DNA from: Dryas octopetala
Taxonomy: Eukaryota > Streptophyta > Magnoliopsida > Rosales > Rosaceae
Reading direction: 5' to 3'
Assembly (NCBI GenBank): GCA_963921425.1
Contig: OY992832.1
Location: 33,003,475-33,067,474, forward strand
Length of the DNA: 64,000 nt
Shown: piece after piece, positions 47,111-59,936 of the stretch
How the letters are laid out: every line of letters begins with the position of its first letter
Position numbering within the stretch: position 1 is the stretch's first letter
Position numbers and translations under genes: made by a program
Notes under the pieces: model-generated
What the model was told of the DNA's origin: nothing
Databases searched by the model: none
Seen by the model: the letters and a program-made list of their open reading frames with translations, nothing else

Positions 47111-47122
47111 TGGTATCAGAGC
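47111..47122 (+). other. Primer binding site of Copia A
   Basis: TGGTATCAGAGC, complementary to the 3' end of initiator tRNA-Met, directly after the LTR. Confidence 0.85.
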
Positions 47123-47778
47123 CACCTTCAGTTCATACTGTTTAGTATAAAGTCTTCATCAATGTTTTATTTTCTTGTGATTATATGCCGTAGAGATATT
47201 CTTTCTAGAAGCATGTAGTAGATCTCTTATTGTGTAATTGTACTCAATTAATTGAAATATCTATTCTATGTCGATCTCTTGTTGATAAAATCAATTCTAA
47301 GTTTATAAGTTATAACAGAAAGAAAGTTTAAATTGGACTTTGAAGGTTTATTGATGTTGTAATAAGGATTGTCGACATTTATCTGAGAATAGCCACATCA
47401 TCTTGAGATTATATATTTCTGGATTGTTTTGCTTTCTTAGAACATCAATAAATTGCGATTGATTCATTTGAATATGTGCTCTACCCCACAGGGAAGTAAT
47501 TATTTATGTCTTAACTGGAATTAAATAGTGTGATAGGCATCAAGATAGAAAATTACTAAACCCACAGGCATGAAATTTTTATTTTTGATGCTTATGCTCA
47601 CTAGTTTTATTAATAAAGTTTATGTAAATTCTATGTCAGAAGTCTCTACCCACAGGAAGGTATGAATTTACATTTGTTCACCAATCAGTAAATCTAAATT
47701 TCATAGCAAATAACTTGTATGTTTTCTTTGAATTAATTTGCAATTGTTCATGTTTTTTATTATGCTCATGTACCTATT

Positions 47779-48672
47779 TTGTGTGGTGACAACTTTTCTG
47801 ATTGGAAAGAAAATGTTCTTTTAGCTTTGGGATGCATGGACCTTGACTTGGCACTCCGAGAGGAACAACCTCCTTTGCCCACAGATTTAAGTTTGCCAAG
47901 TGAGAAGGCTCTGTATGAGAAGAGGGAGCGATCTAATCACTTGACTTTGAATCTCATCAAGTCTCATATCAGCAAGAGCATTAGGGGTTTAATTCCAGAG
48001 TGCAATATGGTGACAGATTTCATGAAGGAAATTGAAGACCAATTTTTGAAATCTAACAAGGCACTTTCTAGCACCTTGATGCAGAAACTTTCAGGCATGA
48101 AGCATGACAATTCCAAAAGTGTGCGTGAGCACATCATGGAGGTGAGAGACATTACTGCTCAACTAAAGTCTTTAGAGATAGACATCTCAGAGTCATTCTT
48201 GGTCAATTTCATTCTCAATTCTCTTCCAACTGAATATGGGGCATTCAAAGTGTCATATAATACACATAAGGAAAAATGATCAACTAATGAACTTTTGATC
48301 CATGGTGTTCAGGAAGAAGAGACATTGAAACATGAGAAACTAGAGACTGCTCATCTAGTGACTGATGTGAAAGGAAAATCCAAGAAAGGCAATGGTATCT
48401 CCTAAGCGAGGAAGGAAAGCAGAGTGTCAATGAAGAAACCTTTTGATAAGCACACTTGTTTTTTCTGTAAGAAAAAGGGACACATGAAGAAGGATTGCCT
48501 CAAGTATAAGAAATGGCTCGAGAAAAAGGGTAATCTATTTTCTCTTGTGTGTTATGAATCTCATTTTGTTGATGTTCCTAATAATACATGGTGGATTGAT
48601 TCTGGTGTTACAATTCATATTTCCAATATCATGCAGGGATTTCTAAGCCTAAGGAAACCGAAGGGAAATTAA
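47779..48672 (+). pseudogene. Copia A gag, zinc knuckle and protease start
   Basis: A 166-residue gag segment (ALGCMDLDLALRE, then SVREHIMEVRDIT) ends at TGA 48277-48279. After a short out-of-frame stretch another segment (48424-48672) carries the CCHC zinc knuckle CFFCKKKGHMKKDC and the protease WWIDSG motif with its catalytic Asp retained. Gag packages element RNA and the protease would process the polyprotein; the stops show this copy cannot make the full product. Confidence 0.85.
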
Positions 48673-48967
48673 CAAAGCATCTATTCCGGAAACCGGATGT
48701 GTTCAAGTGTGGAGGGCGTTGGGACCTTTAGAATAATTTTGCAATCTGGTTTCTGTTTAGATTTGGAAAACACCTTTTATATTCTTTCATTTTCTAGAAA
48801 TTTAGTTTCTATTTTGAAATTAGCACCTTTGGGGTTTTAAGTTTGTATTTGAGGATTCAGTTTTCAATTTAATAAAGAATGGTATTTCTATTGGAAATGG
48901 TTTTCTAATTGATGGTTTGTATAAGTTTAATTTAGATCCTACTTTTGAATGCAATCTTTGAACCAAC

Positions 48968-50114
48968 ATGCTTGATGATATTGGTACTAAACGTATTATT
49001 ATTGATGACCATTCCTCTAAACTTTGGCATAGGAGATTGAGACATATCTCCATAGAGAGAATTAAGAGATTGATAAATAATGGAATATTATCATCTCTTG
49101 ACTTCAAGGGTTTTGGTACTTGCCTGGATTGCATTAAAGGCAAGCAAACCAACAAATCTACCACAAAAGGTGCCAAAAGGAGTTCTCAATTACTTGAGAT
49201 CATACACACAGATATATGTGGTCCGTTTTCCACTCCTTGTCTAAATGGTCAGAGATATTTTATCTCATTCATTGATGATTAGTTAATATTTATGTATCTT
49301 TATCTTCTTTAATTATGATAAGGCAGAGGCACTAGATGCTTTCAAAACAAATAAAGCTGAAGTAGAGAAACAAAAAGAAAGAAAAATAAAATGTGTAAGG
49401 TCAAACAGAGGTGACAAATATTATGGTAGATACACAGAAAAGGGACAAATGCCTGGTCCATTTGCTCAATTCCTTGAAAAGGAAGGCATTGTTGGACAAT
49501 ATACAATGCTTGGCACACCTCAACAAAACGGTGTATTTGAAAGAAGGAATCGAACACTTATGGATATGGCAAGAAGCATGATGAGAAATTCTAATCTTCC
49601 CTTATTTTTGTGGAGTGAAGCCTTAAAAACTGCTGTATATGTTTTAAATAGAGTTCCATCTAAAGTCGTTTCCAAAACACCTTTCGAAATTTGGAACAGA
49701 TGGAAACCAAGTTTAAGACATTTGCATATATGGGGCTGTCCTGTTGAGGTGAGGGTTTATAATCCACAATTAAAGAAATTGGACCCAAGGACAGTGAATG
49801 GATTTTTTATAGGCTACCCTCCCAATTCTAAGGGATACAGATTTTACTGTCCTTCTCACACACCAAGAATTGTTGAAGCAAGAAATGCTAAATTTCTTGA
49901 GGACCTAGAGCTGAGTGGGAGTGGATTTCCTCGTAATGTAGAATTTGAGAAAACAAATGAACCCATTGGGTCTTCCTCAAAAGAAGATGAATTGGTTATT
50001 TTTCAAGAAAATCTATTAATGGATATTACTGAAGAACAACCGATTCAAGAGGGACCACCTCATATGGAACAAGTTCATGAAGAACCTATTACCCAAAATT
50101 TACAACGTAAATGA
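48968..50114 (+). pseudogene. Copia A pre-integrase and integrase
   Basis: 48968-49282 contains LWHRRLRHIS (GAG-pre-integrase) and HTDICGPF at the start of the integrase core, then a stop. 49449-50114 resumes with GTPQQNGVFERRNRTLMDMA (the catalytic Glu lies here) and the downstream GYPPNSKGYRFY block. The region between is frame-broken, so the catalytic core is not continuous. Confidence 0.85.
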
Positions 50115-50170
50115 GGAGGTAGGTGTCAGGAGGTCTGCAAGAATAAAAAGACCAGCAATTTATAAAGATT

Positions 50171-51205
50171 ATGTTGTATACCTACAAAGAGTGCGATTAT
50201 GATGTTGCACTAAAGAATGATCCAAGCTCATTTTCACAAGCCATGACAAAAGAAAATTCTAATCTCTGGTATGATGCCATAAAGGATGAAATAGAATCTA
50301 TGGCTAAAAATCAGGTCTGGGATTTAGTTGTGTTACCTGATGGAAAATCAACCATTGATTGTAAATGGGTCTACAAGACCAAAAGAAATGCATCAGAGAA
50401 TATTAAACAATATAAAGCTAGACTTGTAGCCAAAGGTTTCACTCAAAAAGAAGGTATTGATTACCATGAAACCTTCTCACCAGTTTCTAAGAAGGATTCA
50501 TTTAGAATAATTATGGCTTTGGTGGCTTATTTCGATTTAGAGTTACACCAAATGGATGTGAAAACAACATTTTTAAATGGGGATCTTGAAGAAGTGGTAT
50601 ACATGAATCAGCCAGAAGGTTTCAAAGATGATGAAGAAAGTCATTTAGTTTGCAAATTAAAGAAATCCATATATGGACTTAAACAGGCCTCCCGCCAATG
50701 ATATTTAAAGTTTCAAGATGTAGTCATTTCATATGGCTTTACTGAAAATATCGTTGATCAATATATGCATATATATATATATATCTTAAGTTTAGTGGGA
50801 GTAAATATATTTTCTTAATTCTATATGTGGATGACATTTTACTTGCAAGCAGTGACTTAAGTTTGCTACATGAGACAGAATTTCCTTAGCCAAAACTTTG
50901 ATATATATGAAGGATATGGGTGAAGCCTCCTATGTCATTGGCATAGAGATTCACAAAGATAGATCTCTAAGAACGTTAAATTTGTCTCAAAAAGCCTACA
51001 TTGAGAAGATTTTGGAGAGATTCATAATGAAAGATTGTTCTCCTTCCGTAGCACCCATTGTTAAAGGGGACAAAATCAGTTTGAATCAATGCCCACAAAA
51101 TGATTTGGAACGAGAGCAGATGAAAAACATACCTTATGCTTCAGTTGTTGGCAGTATAATGTATGCATAGGTATGCATAAGACCTGATATTGCATATGCA
51201 CTTGG
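50171..51205 (+). pseudogene. Copia A reverse transcriptase, truncated by insertion of Copia B
   Basis: The first segment (50171-50701) has KWVYKTKRN, ARLVAKGFTQ and the conserved Asp region QMDVKTTFLNG. After an interruption around an (AT)n tract (50770-50785), LYVDDI occurs near 50820 and MKDMGEASYVIGIEI follows (50922 onward). The frame meets TAG at 51168-51170, then IRPDIAYAL, and is cut at 51205 by Copia B. Confidence 0.85.
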
Positions 51206-51966
51206 TGATGGGCCCCATTGGTATCCCTCCTTAGTGGAGGAGAAATGCATGTGTTTAATTTCTAACAAATGCATTGAATAGGTGAGCCATGTCGGTTGGG
51301 TAAAACCACATGAGGAAAATAAGTTGCTGTAGTTTTTGAGACTCACATTTACAGCAAAGGAGAGCTAGCTATAGGTATAGCTAAGGGTGGTGCAACAATG
51401 GTTGAAAGTAAAAGAAACAATGCATTAAATGGTATGCAAACATTGAACGTAAATTATGGAGAAGTTGGACTTAGCTTTCCAACTATCAATATATTTACCA
51501 ATGTGCCATCAAGCCAATTGCCTATATAAAGTCATCAGAACCTTGCAATTGGAAGCAAGCCAAGCAAGCAAGAGAAGGCATTCGAAAAGCATCTAAACTT
51601 TCAAAAAGAGTTTGAGAATTAGAGAGAGCCTCACTTGTGAGAATAGAGAGAAAAGTTTCAAATTGAGTGAGAAGAGAGATCATCTTGAGATAACCCAAGA
51701 AATAGTGTTTAGCCTTTTTGGTGAGATTGTTTCTTGTAATCCCATTATTTTACATAGTAGAAGAAATTACTACTACTGCCCTGTGGATGTAGGCATATTG
51801 CCGAACCACATTAAATTTGATGTCTGCTTTATTTTTTTTGCCTAATTATCTATTGTTGTTCACTTGATTTGTTATCTCATTTTTATCACACAAGAGTGGG
51901 AAAAATAGATCCGCAGGATTATCAAATAATCCATTGGCCTTGTATTAGGCGCTATCTTTCCCAACA
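51206..51966 (+). repeat. 5' LTR of Copia B
   Basis: TGATGGGCC to CCCAACA, 761 bp, with CCTATATAAAG (TATA box) near 51523. Confidence 0.95.
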
Positions 51967-51968
51967 AG

Positions 51969-51980
51969 TGGTATCAGAGC
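51969..51980 (+). other. Primer binding site of Copia B
   Basis: TGGTATCAGAGC two bases after the LTR. Confidence 0.9.
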
Positions 51981-52015
51981 CAAATTCATTGCTCGTGGTA
52001 TCTTGTGTCGATTAA

Positions 52016-53188
52016 ATGGAGAAGTCGGCGTCGTCAGCAACAATGATCAAATTAACTTCATCAAATTATTCTATTTGATAGTCAAGAATGGAGGACATCC
52101 TTTACTGCAAGGATTTGTACGAGCTGCTCCAAAATAATGGAGCGAAGCCAGCAGGCAAGTCAGATACAGATTGAAGCATTCTCAATCGAAAAGCTGTTGG
52201 AGAAATTCGATAGTGGGTTGATCAAAGTGTGTTTCACCATGTGGCACAAGAAACCAATGCCTACTTAATGTGGACAAAGTTGGAGTCCATGTACGAGCGA
52301 AAGACGGCACAAAACAAAGCTTCATTGATCCGTCGATTGGTGAACTCGAAGTATAAAGATGGCCGAAGTGTTATCGCACACTTGAGTGATTTTCAAGGCT
52401 TGGTGAACCAGTTGACGAACATGAAGATGGTGCTTGATGATGAGCTCCAAGCACTATTGCTACTCAGCTCGTTGTTAGATAGTTGGGACACGTTGGTAGT
52501 GCCCTTAAGCAACTCAGCTCCTCAAGGCGTTCTTACCTTTGACATAGTCAAAGATAGCATGTTCAATGAACAAGGAATATCGACCGAGTCAGAGGCTCTT
52601 GTCGTCGACAATCGTGGAAGAGGCAACTTTAGAAAATTCCATAATCGAGGCAAGCCTAGAGATCGGTCAAGGGGTAGATCCAAACCAAAGAAGGATCTAG
52701 AATGCTACCATTGTGGCAAACCAAGCCACATGAAGAGGGAGTGCAGTTTGCTCAAGCGAGAGCAAGCAAAAGGAAGCAATGAAAAAGGTGAAGCCAAAGA
52801 CACTACCGCTACTGCCTCAAATGGAGATGAGGTAATAATCATTTGTGGAGATGGTTTTGTTAATTTAACATCTCAAGATACATGTTGGATCGTTAATTCC
52901 GGTGCATCATTTCATGTAACTTCACGGAGAGACTTCTTTACATCCTACACCAATGGAGATTTTGGTAATGTTAGGATGAGAAATGATAAATTGTCCAAGA
53001 TCGTGGGAAGAGGAGAAATTTCCCTTGAAACCAACACGGGTTGTGACTTGGTTCTCAAAGATGTGAGACACGTTCCAGTTATGCGTCTTAATCTGCTCTC
53101 CACCGGAATGCTGGACGATGAAGACTACACAAATGTCTTTGGTGATGGAAAGTGGAAGCTCAGCAAAGGTTCCTTAGTTCTATCCTGA
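52016..53188 (+). pseudogene. Copia B gag, zinc knuckle and protease
   Basis: The start is ATG 52016, but two consecutive stops occur at 52076-52081 after 20 residues. A 319-residue open part (52229-53188) has the gag core (YLMWTKLESMYERKT), the zinc knuckle CYHCGKPSHMKREC (52703-52744) and the protease region CWIVNSGAS, where the catalytic Asp is replaced by Asn. It ends at TGA shortly before the integrase. Confidence 0.88.
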
Positions 53189-53199
53189 GGGACGAAGGA

Positions 53200-54175
53200 G
53201 AACACTCTCTACATGACACATGCAAAAGTCTGTAGTGGGTACGTGAACACACTCTTGGAGAAGATTCAATCGAGCTATGGCACAAACGGCTCGGTCACAT
53301 AAGTGAGAAGGGACTTCAGATTCTTGCCAAAAGAGAGGTACTGACCGGAGTCAAAGAAAAATATATGCCTCTAAAATCACGCACGCACTGCTTGGTTGGA
53401 AAGCAACACAGAGCTTCGTTTCATCATAAACCTGCACCGAGAAAACCCAATGTTTTGGATGTTGTGTACTCTGATGTTTGTGGTCCTATGACTACTAGTA
53501 CTCATGGTGGTGCAAGATACTTCGTCACTTTCATTGATGATCATTCCAGGAAGGTTTGGGCTTATGCACTTAAGACAAAAGATTAAGTGCTAGATGTATT
53601 CAAGTAATTCCACGTCAGTGTTGAACGGGAGAGCGGGAAGACCTTGAAGTGCATCCGCACTGACAATAGAGGAGAGTACATGGGAGCATTCAGACACTAC
53701 TACAAAAGTAATGGAATCAGGCATAAACGATATGTTCTGAAGACTCCTCAACATAATGGAGTAGCTGAGAAGATGAACATAACTATTGTTGAAAGAATCA
53801 GAATAATATTATCTCATGCCAAGCTGCCTAAGAGCTTTTGGGGTGAAGCTCTAATGATTGCGGTTGATCTAATCAACCTTTCTCCCATAGCTCCATTGAA
53901 CGGTGACGTGCCGAATAAGTTCTAGAATGATAAAGGCATCACATACAAACACTTGAAAGTATTTGGCTGTAGAGCATTTGTTCACATTCCCAAAGATGAA
54001 AGGTCTAAGCTCGACACCAAGTCAAAAGAATGCATATTCTTAGGATATGGAAATGAAGAGTTCGGGTATAGGCTATGAGATCCTGTCAATAAGAAGATTG
54101 TCAGAAGCTGAGATGTTGTCTTCTTTGAAGACCAGAACCTCGAAGACATTTAGAAAACAGAGAATCCTAATCATC
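53200..54175 (+). pseudogene. Copia B integrase
   Basis: The pre-integrase (HKRLGHISEKGL-like) and core (VVYSDVCGPM, TFIDDHSRKVWAY, CIRTDNRGEYMG, TPQHNGVAEKMN) are recognisable in three open pieces (53365-53586, 53644-53925, then fragments). They are separated by stops at about 53584, 53607 and 53923. Metal-binding acidic residues are still visible, but the product is discontinuous. Confidence 0.85.
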
Positions 54176-54195
54176 CCACAGAAGAACCAGCAAAT

Positions 54196-55985
54196 ATGGA
54201 TCCAGTTCCTCTACGCACAGAGCATGATGGTGAGGGAGATGCAACTGAAGATGCTGGTGATGATGTCCATGACCCCATAGCTGATGAACCAGTTGATGAT
54301 ACAGCTGATGATGTACAAGAAGAACAAGACCCTCCAGAACAACCGGTTGAGTCTCAACTTAGAAGATCAACCAGAGAACGGAGACCATCTAGTAGATACC
54401 CTCTACATGAGTATGTGTTTCTCACAGACGGGGGAGAACCAGAGTTCTACGAAGAAGCTCTGACACACGAGCACAAAGGGGAGTGGTGGAAAGCCATGCA
54501 AGAGGAAATGAAATCTTTGCATGAGAATTAGACATATGATCTAGTGAAACTAGCAAAAGGTAGAAGAGCATTCAAGAACAAGTAGGTGTACAGATTGAAG
54601 ACTGAAGAGAATAGCTCACAACCCCGGTTCAAGGCAAGGCTAGTCGTGAAAGGTTTCAGTCAAAGAAAGGGAATTGACTTTGAAGAATTTTCTCACCCGT
54701 GGTGAAGATGTCATCCATCCGGGTTGTACTTGGGTTGGCTGCAAGCTTAAACCTAGAGGTTGAACAGCTAGACATGAAGAACACCTTTCTTCACGGTGAT
54801 CTAGAGGAAGAGATCTAGATGGAGCAGCCAGAAGGATTCAAAGTCAGAGGAAAAGAACATCTAGTCTGCAGACTAAAGAAAAGTTTGTAAGGATTAAAAT
54901 AGGCACCACGACAATGGTACAAGAAGTTCGACTCCTTCATGATTGAGCATGGATATCGAAGGACAACTGCAGACCATTGTGTCCTTGTGAAAAGGTACTA
55001 TGATGGTGAGTACATCATACTTCTTCTTTATGTTGATGATATGATGATCGTAGGTCAAGATAGCGACAAGATCAGAAAGCTCAAGAATGAACTCAGTAAG
55101 TCCTTTGCTATGAAGGACTTGGGACCTGCAAAACAGATCTTCGGTATGAGTATCTCCCGTGATCGAAAGAAGGGAAAATTATGGTTATCACAAGAACGGT
55201 ATATCGATAAGGTATTGAATTGGTTCAACATGGATAAAGCAAAGTCAGTTGCTACTCCACTTGCTAGTCACTTTAAGCTCAGCTCAAAGCAGAGTCCTGC
55301 AAGTGAGAAAGAAAGAGAAGAAATGAGTAAGGTGCCATATGCCTCAGTCCTCGGTAGTTTGATGTACGCGATGGTGTGCACGAGGCGACATAACACACAC
55401 AATTGGTGTTGTTAGCAGATTCTTGTCTAATCTAGGCAAAGAACATTGGAACGGTGTGAAGTGGATTCTCAGATATCTCATAGGAACTTCCAAAATGAGT
55501 TTGTGTTTTGGAAATGGCAAGCCTGAATTGATTGGTTACACAGATGCAGACATGGCCGGAGATCCTGGCTCAAGAAAGTCAACTTTTCATTTTCAGGGGG
55601 AGCTGTCTCATGGCAATCAAAGCTACAAAAATGTGTGGCTTTGTCTACTATAGAGGTAAAGTTTATAGCAGCTACTGAAGCTTGCAAAGAAATATTATGG
55701 ATGAAAAGATTCCTACAGGAATTGGGCCAAGAGCAACATCAGTACGTTCTATCTTGTGACAGTCAGAGTGCAATCCACTCGAGCAAGAATCCAAGTTTTC
55801 ACTTAAGGTCGAAGCACATAGATGTGCGATATCACTGGATACGTGATGTATTGGAATCTCAGCAACTACAACTTGAGAAGATTCACACCGATGACAACAG
55901 CTTAGACATGATGACAAAGTCATTACCGAAGGACAAGCATGATTTCTGCAGAAGCGCAGCAGGAATGACGGAACCCTCTACCTAA
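54196..55985 (+). pseudogene. Copia B reverse transcriptase and RNase H
   Basis: 54196-54531 is the acidic linker and start of RT (RRSTRERRPS, EALTHEHKGEWWKAMQEEM). Stops follow at about 54529, 54583, 54815, 54888 and 54899. 54939-55415 holds the LLLYVDDMMIVG catalytic motif. RNase H follows with GYTDADMAGD, STIEVKFIAATEACKE and SKHIDVRYHWIRD, ending at 55985 just before the polypurine tract. Confidence 0.88.
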
Positions 55986-56001
55986 GTCGGGAGGGGGAGA
56001 T

Positions 56002-56762
56002 TGATGGGCCCTATTGGTATCCCTCCTTAGTGGAGGAGAAATGCATGTGTTTGATTTCTAACAAATGCATTGAATAGGTGAGCCATGTCGGTTGGGTAAA
56101 ACCACATGAGGAAAATAAGTTGCTGTAGTTTTTGAGACTCACATTTACAGCAAAGGAGAGCTAGCTATAGGTATAGCTAAGGGTGGTGCAGCAATGGTTG
56201 AAAATAAAAGAAACAATGCATTAAATGGCATGCAAATATTGAACGTAAATTATGGAGAAATTGGATTTAGCTTTCCAACTATCAATATATTTACCAATAT
56301 GGCATCAAGCCAATTGCCTATATAAAGGCATCAGAACCTTGCAATTGGAAGCAAGCCAAGCAAGCGAGAGAACGCATTCGAAAAACATCCAAACTTTCAA
56401 AGAGAGTTTGAGAATTAGAGAGAGTCTCACTTGTGAGAATAGAGAGAAAAGCCTCAAATTGAGTGAGAAGAGAGATCCTCTTGAGATAACCCAAGAGAGA
56501 GTGTTTAGCCTTTTTGGTGAGATTGTTTCTTGTAATCTCATTACATAGTGGAAGAAATTACTATTGCTGCCCTGTGGATGTAGGCATATTGCCGAACCAC
56601 ATTAAATTCGGTGTCTCCTTTATTTTTTTTTTTTTGCCTAGTTATCTGTTGTTATTCACTTGATTTGTTATTCCATTTTTATCAGACAAGAGTGGGAAGA
56701 GTAGATCCGCATGATTATCAAATAATCCATTGGCCTTGTATTAGGCGCAATCTTTCCCAACA
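56002..56762 (+). repeat. 3' LTR of Copia B
   Basis: Same ends and length as the 5' LTR. Preceded by the polypurine tract GGAGGGGGAGAT (55990-56001). Confidence 0.95.
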
Positions 56763-56767
56763 GTTGG

Positions 56768-57375
56768 AATGTTGGGTCAATACCAAAGTGATCCAAGAAT
56801 GGAACATTAGAAGGCTGCCAAGAAGGTCTTACGATATTTGCAAGGAACCAAAGATTATAAGCTTACATACAAACACATTGATTATTTGGAAGTGATTGGA
56901 TATTCAGATTCGGACCTTGCTGGATGTGTAGACACAATGAAATCTACTTCAGGATACGTTTTCCTTTTGGCTAGTGGTGTCGTATCTTGGAGGAGCATTA
57001 AGCAAACTCTAGTTGCTTCGTCTACCATGCAGGCAGAGTTCGTTGCTTGCTACGGGGCTACTACACATGTTTTATGGATGAGGAATTTTATCACAGGTAT
57101 AAGGATTGTCGATTAAATAGCAAGACCTTTAAAAATTTACTGTGATAATGAGGCTGCGGTTTTCTTCTCTAAGAATAACAAGTCTGGAAGCCAAAATAGG
57201 CATATTGACATAAAATATTTGGTTGTCAAACAACATGTCAACAAAAAAGAAGTCTTCATTCAGCATATAAGCACTGAGTTAATGCTAGCAGACCCCATGA
57301 CTAAAGGATTGCCGGCAAAATTGTACAAAAGTCATGTGGAAAATATGGGACTCATTAGCTCTGCTTATATTTAAT
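56768..57375 (+). pseudogene. Copia A RNase H (downstream half after insertion)
   Basis: Resumes element A with YLQGTKDYKLTYK (in a shifted frame at the very start), GYSDSDLAGCVDTMKSTSGYV and STMQAEFVACYGATTH. A TAA follows at 57114-57116, then CDNEAAVFFSKNN and SKSHVENMGLI-like end sequence to 57375. The visible acidic residues fit an RNase H domain. It was separated from its RT by the 5.6-kb insertion. Confidence 0.88.
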
Positions 57376-57740
57376 CTATTGTTTATGATAGTTTCAATTT
57401 TTTCTTGGAGAATAATGTAACTTTGTTTTGTGCACAATAAAGTATACATTTTGAGTTGATCTATTGAGATTATTATAGTTTGGACGTTGAATAGCTTGTT
57501 AAGTTGTTCGTAGAATTGTAAAATGCTCTTTTAGGATGTATCTTACATTGTAATACATGGAAGGGAATGTTTGCTAATCCATCAGACATAACTGCCATGA
57601 TTCATGTATTGAGAATTCCTGTCTGAGTAATAAAGTCTGCATTACTAGTTGATTTGGTAGTTTCAGTTCATGGCCATGTTATGTCTTACTCACCTGTAGA
57701 GGCTATCTGTCTGTATATTGTGGCTCAAGTGGGAGAATAA

Positions 57741-59936
57741 GAAACAAGCATACAAACCACATATGCGATTCAATTAATATAGAGGTTTTTTTTTTATATT
57801 TTACCCACTTGAATTTTGGCTCAATCTCACTTTACCACCTAAAATTAAAATTGTGTCAATTTAATACCTGAATTTAAAATTTGTTGTAATGTACCACCTA
57901 TGACTCATTTTTCCTACATTTTTATTAAAATAAGGGTGTTTTGATGTTTTTCAAGTTCCTATTTTTAAAAAATAAATGGTTTTTTTACACTTACCTTTTT
58001 TGACACAATAAAAAAGTGACTTGAAAAAGACTAAAATACCTTATTTTCAACAAAAGTTTAGATGGAATGAGCCCAAGATGATACATTGCAACAAATTTAT
58101 AATTTAGGTGATAAATTAATACAATTATTTTTTAGGCGGTGAAGTGAGATCGAACTTAAAGTTTATATAGATAAAGTGTAATAAAGCTTAATATAGATGA
58201 TTATAAATTTATAATACCAAGAACTATATAGATGCTTACATAATCATGTATCTATAAATGCAAACCATTAAAGTAATATGTAAAACATACAGGTCTTCAA
58301 GTTAAAATGCAAATTTGGATTTGATAACATACATATAGGCAACAACATATATGTATTTTCAATTCAAACGCTATACCCAATCATCAGTCAAATGAATATA
58401 ATTTAGCAATCAATCAATCATAATTTAGTGTATGGCCACGTGGGAGATAAAAAACCATGCGTATGTGTTTCATGGAGGAGACTGGAGAGGGTATTGCATC
58501 AGTGACATCGTGAAGGTTTTTGGTGGCTATGTATTTATGTTATGAAATAAGAGAGAAGAGATGAGAGAATTCATAGATTAATTTTTCTATTAGCATAATG
58601 CCTCTATATATAGGCTTTAGAATAACCATGCCTCTATATATAGGATTTCGAATATTCAGAGTTATGCGTTCAAAGTCTTACAATTATCTTCTAGATAAAT
58701 ACAAGAGATAAATAAGATTGTAGATAATCACATAATTAAAGATAATTACAACACTTATAACTAGCTAAAACATGAAACATTGTTGTAGGGAGAGGGTATT
58801 GCTCCCAAAAATCATCTGCACTCACTTTTTTTTTTTTTTTTTTTTTCTAAAAAAAAATCCTTTTAAATTTAGTTTATCAAATTAATTGTCAAAGTTGCGT
58901 TTGTTTTAGTTATTTGTTTAAACTTCGACTTCATCTTGCCATGTATATTAATGTTTAGTCTTTGGATCTGTTTGGGTCCTAGAAAATGTGCCAAACATAA
59001 GAGATTTTGGAAGTTCTACCAAACTAAGTGCCTGAAGTAGCAGACTAGCAGGCTTCTAAATTTTTTTTTTTTTTTGAAGTTTTTCTTCTTTTGTCTGCAG
59101 CCAAGCAGTGATAAACACTCTTGGTGTTCTTTTACGTTTGGAAATCAAAGATGGCTGTGGTATCATGGGTTATAGGAACATCAATTTCTAAGTGAAATTG
59201 GAAGAGAACGCAGTGCTTCTATGTGTGTGAGTGTTGAGAAACTTATAAGATTGTTGTCTCACTGGCTCCGGCATGGAAGGTTCTCGTGCCTTCATGGATG
59301 TTGCCGTTTTCAATACCCTTTGACCAGGATTTACCATGCCACACGGATCCATAAGAACCCACTCATCTACAACGATTGTCGTCTTCAGCACTTGATATTA
59401 CAACCATGTCGAGAAGCCACCGCTTTCTTTGGCTTATTTGAAGAAGCAGTGTAGCTTTGAGAATTTGGGCTCTAGGAAGAAGTGTCTTCTTGTGGGTCTA
59501 GAAGCTTAAAAATGAAAGGGGAACTTGGAGAATTAAATTGATAAAATAAATTTAAGAGAATAAAAAAATTAAGAGGAATGCAGAATGATTTTGAGGAGTG
59601 CCAATATCGTCTTTTTGGTTGTACTCACTTTTTAAAAGTAGTTAGCTTTTGCTATTTTAACTCTAATTCAGCTAAAGGAAAGGAACTTCTTTCATAGGGC
59701 ACGATGGTTCAACACATTATTTATATTTTTATCTTTAATGTTTGGATAGTCGTGGAAAGAGAATTAGACTTCAACAAGCAGCCGATATGCAGTTTCTTGT
59801 TGACAGTCGGCTTATTTGCTACTTGCCAGGCCTTGGTTGCATTACAAAGGTTCCAATAGTTACCTAATTTTGCCACAATATGCATGACTTATTAACTATG
59901 ACGTACATACCATCAGCGAACAGCCAGGGTCTCCTT
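57741..59936. other. Intergenic, downstream of DPE2
   Basis: Contains the MITE at 57783-58187 and a duplicated ATGCCTCTATATATAGG unit (58598-58646), which on the minus strand reads as a TATA-like motif and might be part of an LTR. A weak 67-residue frame at 59188-59391 has no recognisable family. The last about 300 bp are likely DPE2 3' UTR. Confidence 0.4.
57783..58187. mobile_element. Mutator-like MITE, 405 bp, 9-bp target duplication
   Basis: Inverted ends of about 130 bp share TCTCACTT.ACC.CCTAAAA, TTTGTTG.AATGTA and CTCATT blocks. The 9-bp direct repeat TTAATATAG flanks it (57774-57782 and 58188-58196). No coding region. Confidence 0.8.

Larger units (their letters stand above)
51206..56762 (+). 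mobile_element. Copia retrotransposon B, complete with both LTRs, inserted in Copia A
   Basis: Both LTRs are 761 bp (51206-51966 and 56002-56762), start TGATGGGCC and end TTTCCCAACA. The target duplication is CTTGG (51201-51205) on the left and GTTGG (56763-56767) on the right, one base different. Removing B rejoins the RT-RNase H reading of element A. The primer binding site is at 51969-51980 and a polypurine tract at 55990-56001. LTRs differ at about 40 positions counted by eye (about 5%), plus small indels, so the insertion is old. The coding region has many stops. Confidence 0.95.
46590..57740 (+). mobile_element. Copia retrotransposon A, interrupted by Copia B; 3' LTR missing
   Basis: The order is that of a plant Copia element: 5' LTR (about 46590-47108, with TATATATA near 46898), primer binding site TGGTATCAGAGC (47111-47122), gag, zinc knuckle, protease, integrase, reverse transcriptase, then the inserted Copia B (51206-56762), then RNase H and a polypurine tract AAGTGGGAGA (57727-57736). 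No copy of the 5' LTR follows the tract, so the 3' LTR has been lost. Several stops and frame changes interrupt the polyprotein, so the element is dead. Confidence 0.88.

Noticed and set aside
59188..59391. 67-codon minus-strand frame downstream of DPE2
   Set aside because: No family match; not in frame with DPE2 and beyond its stop.
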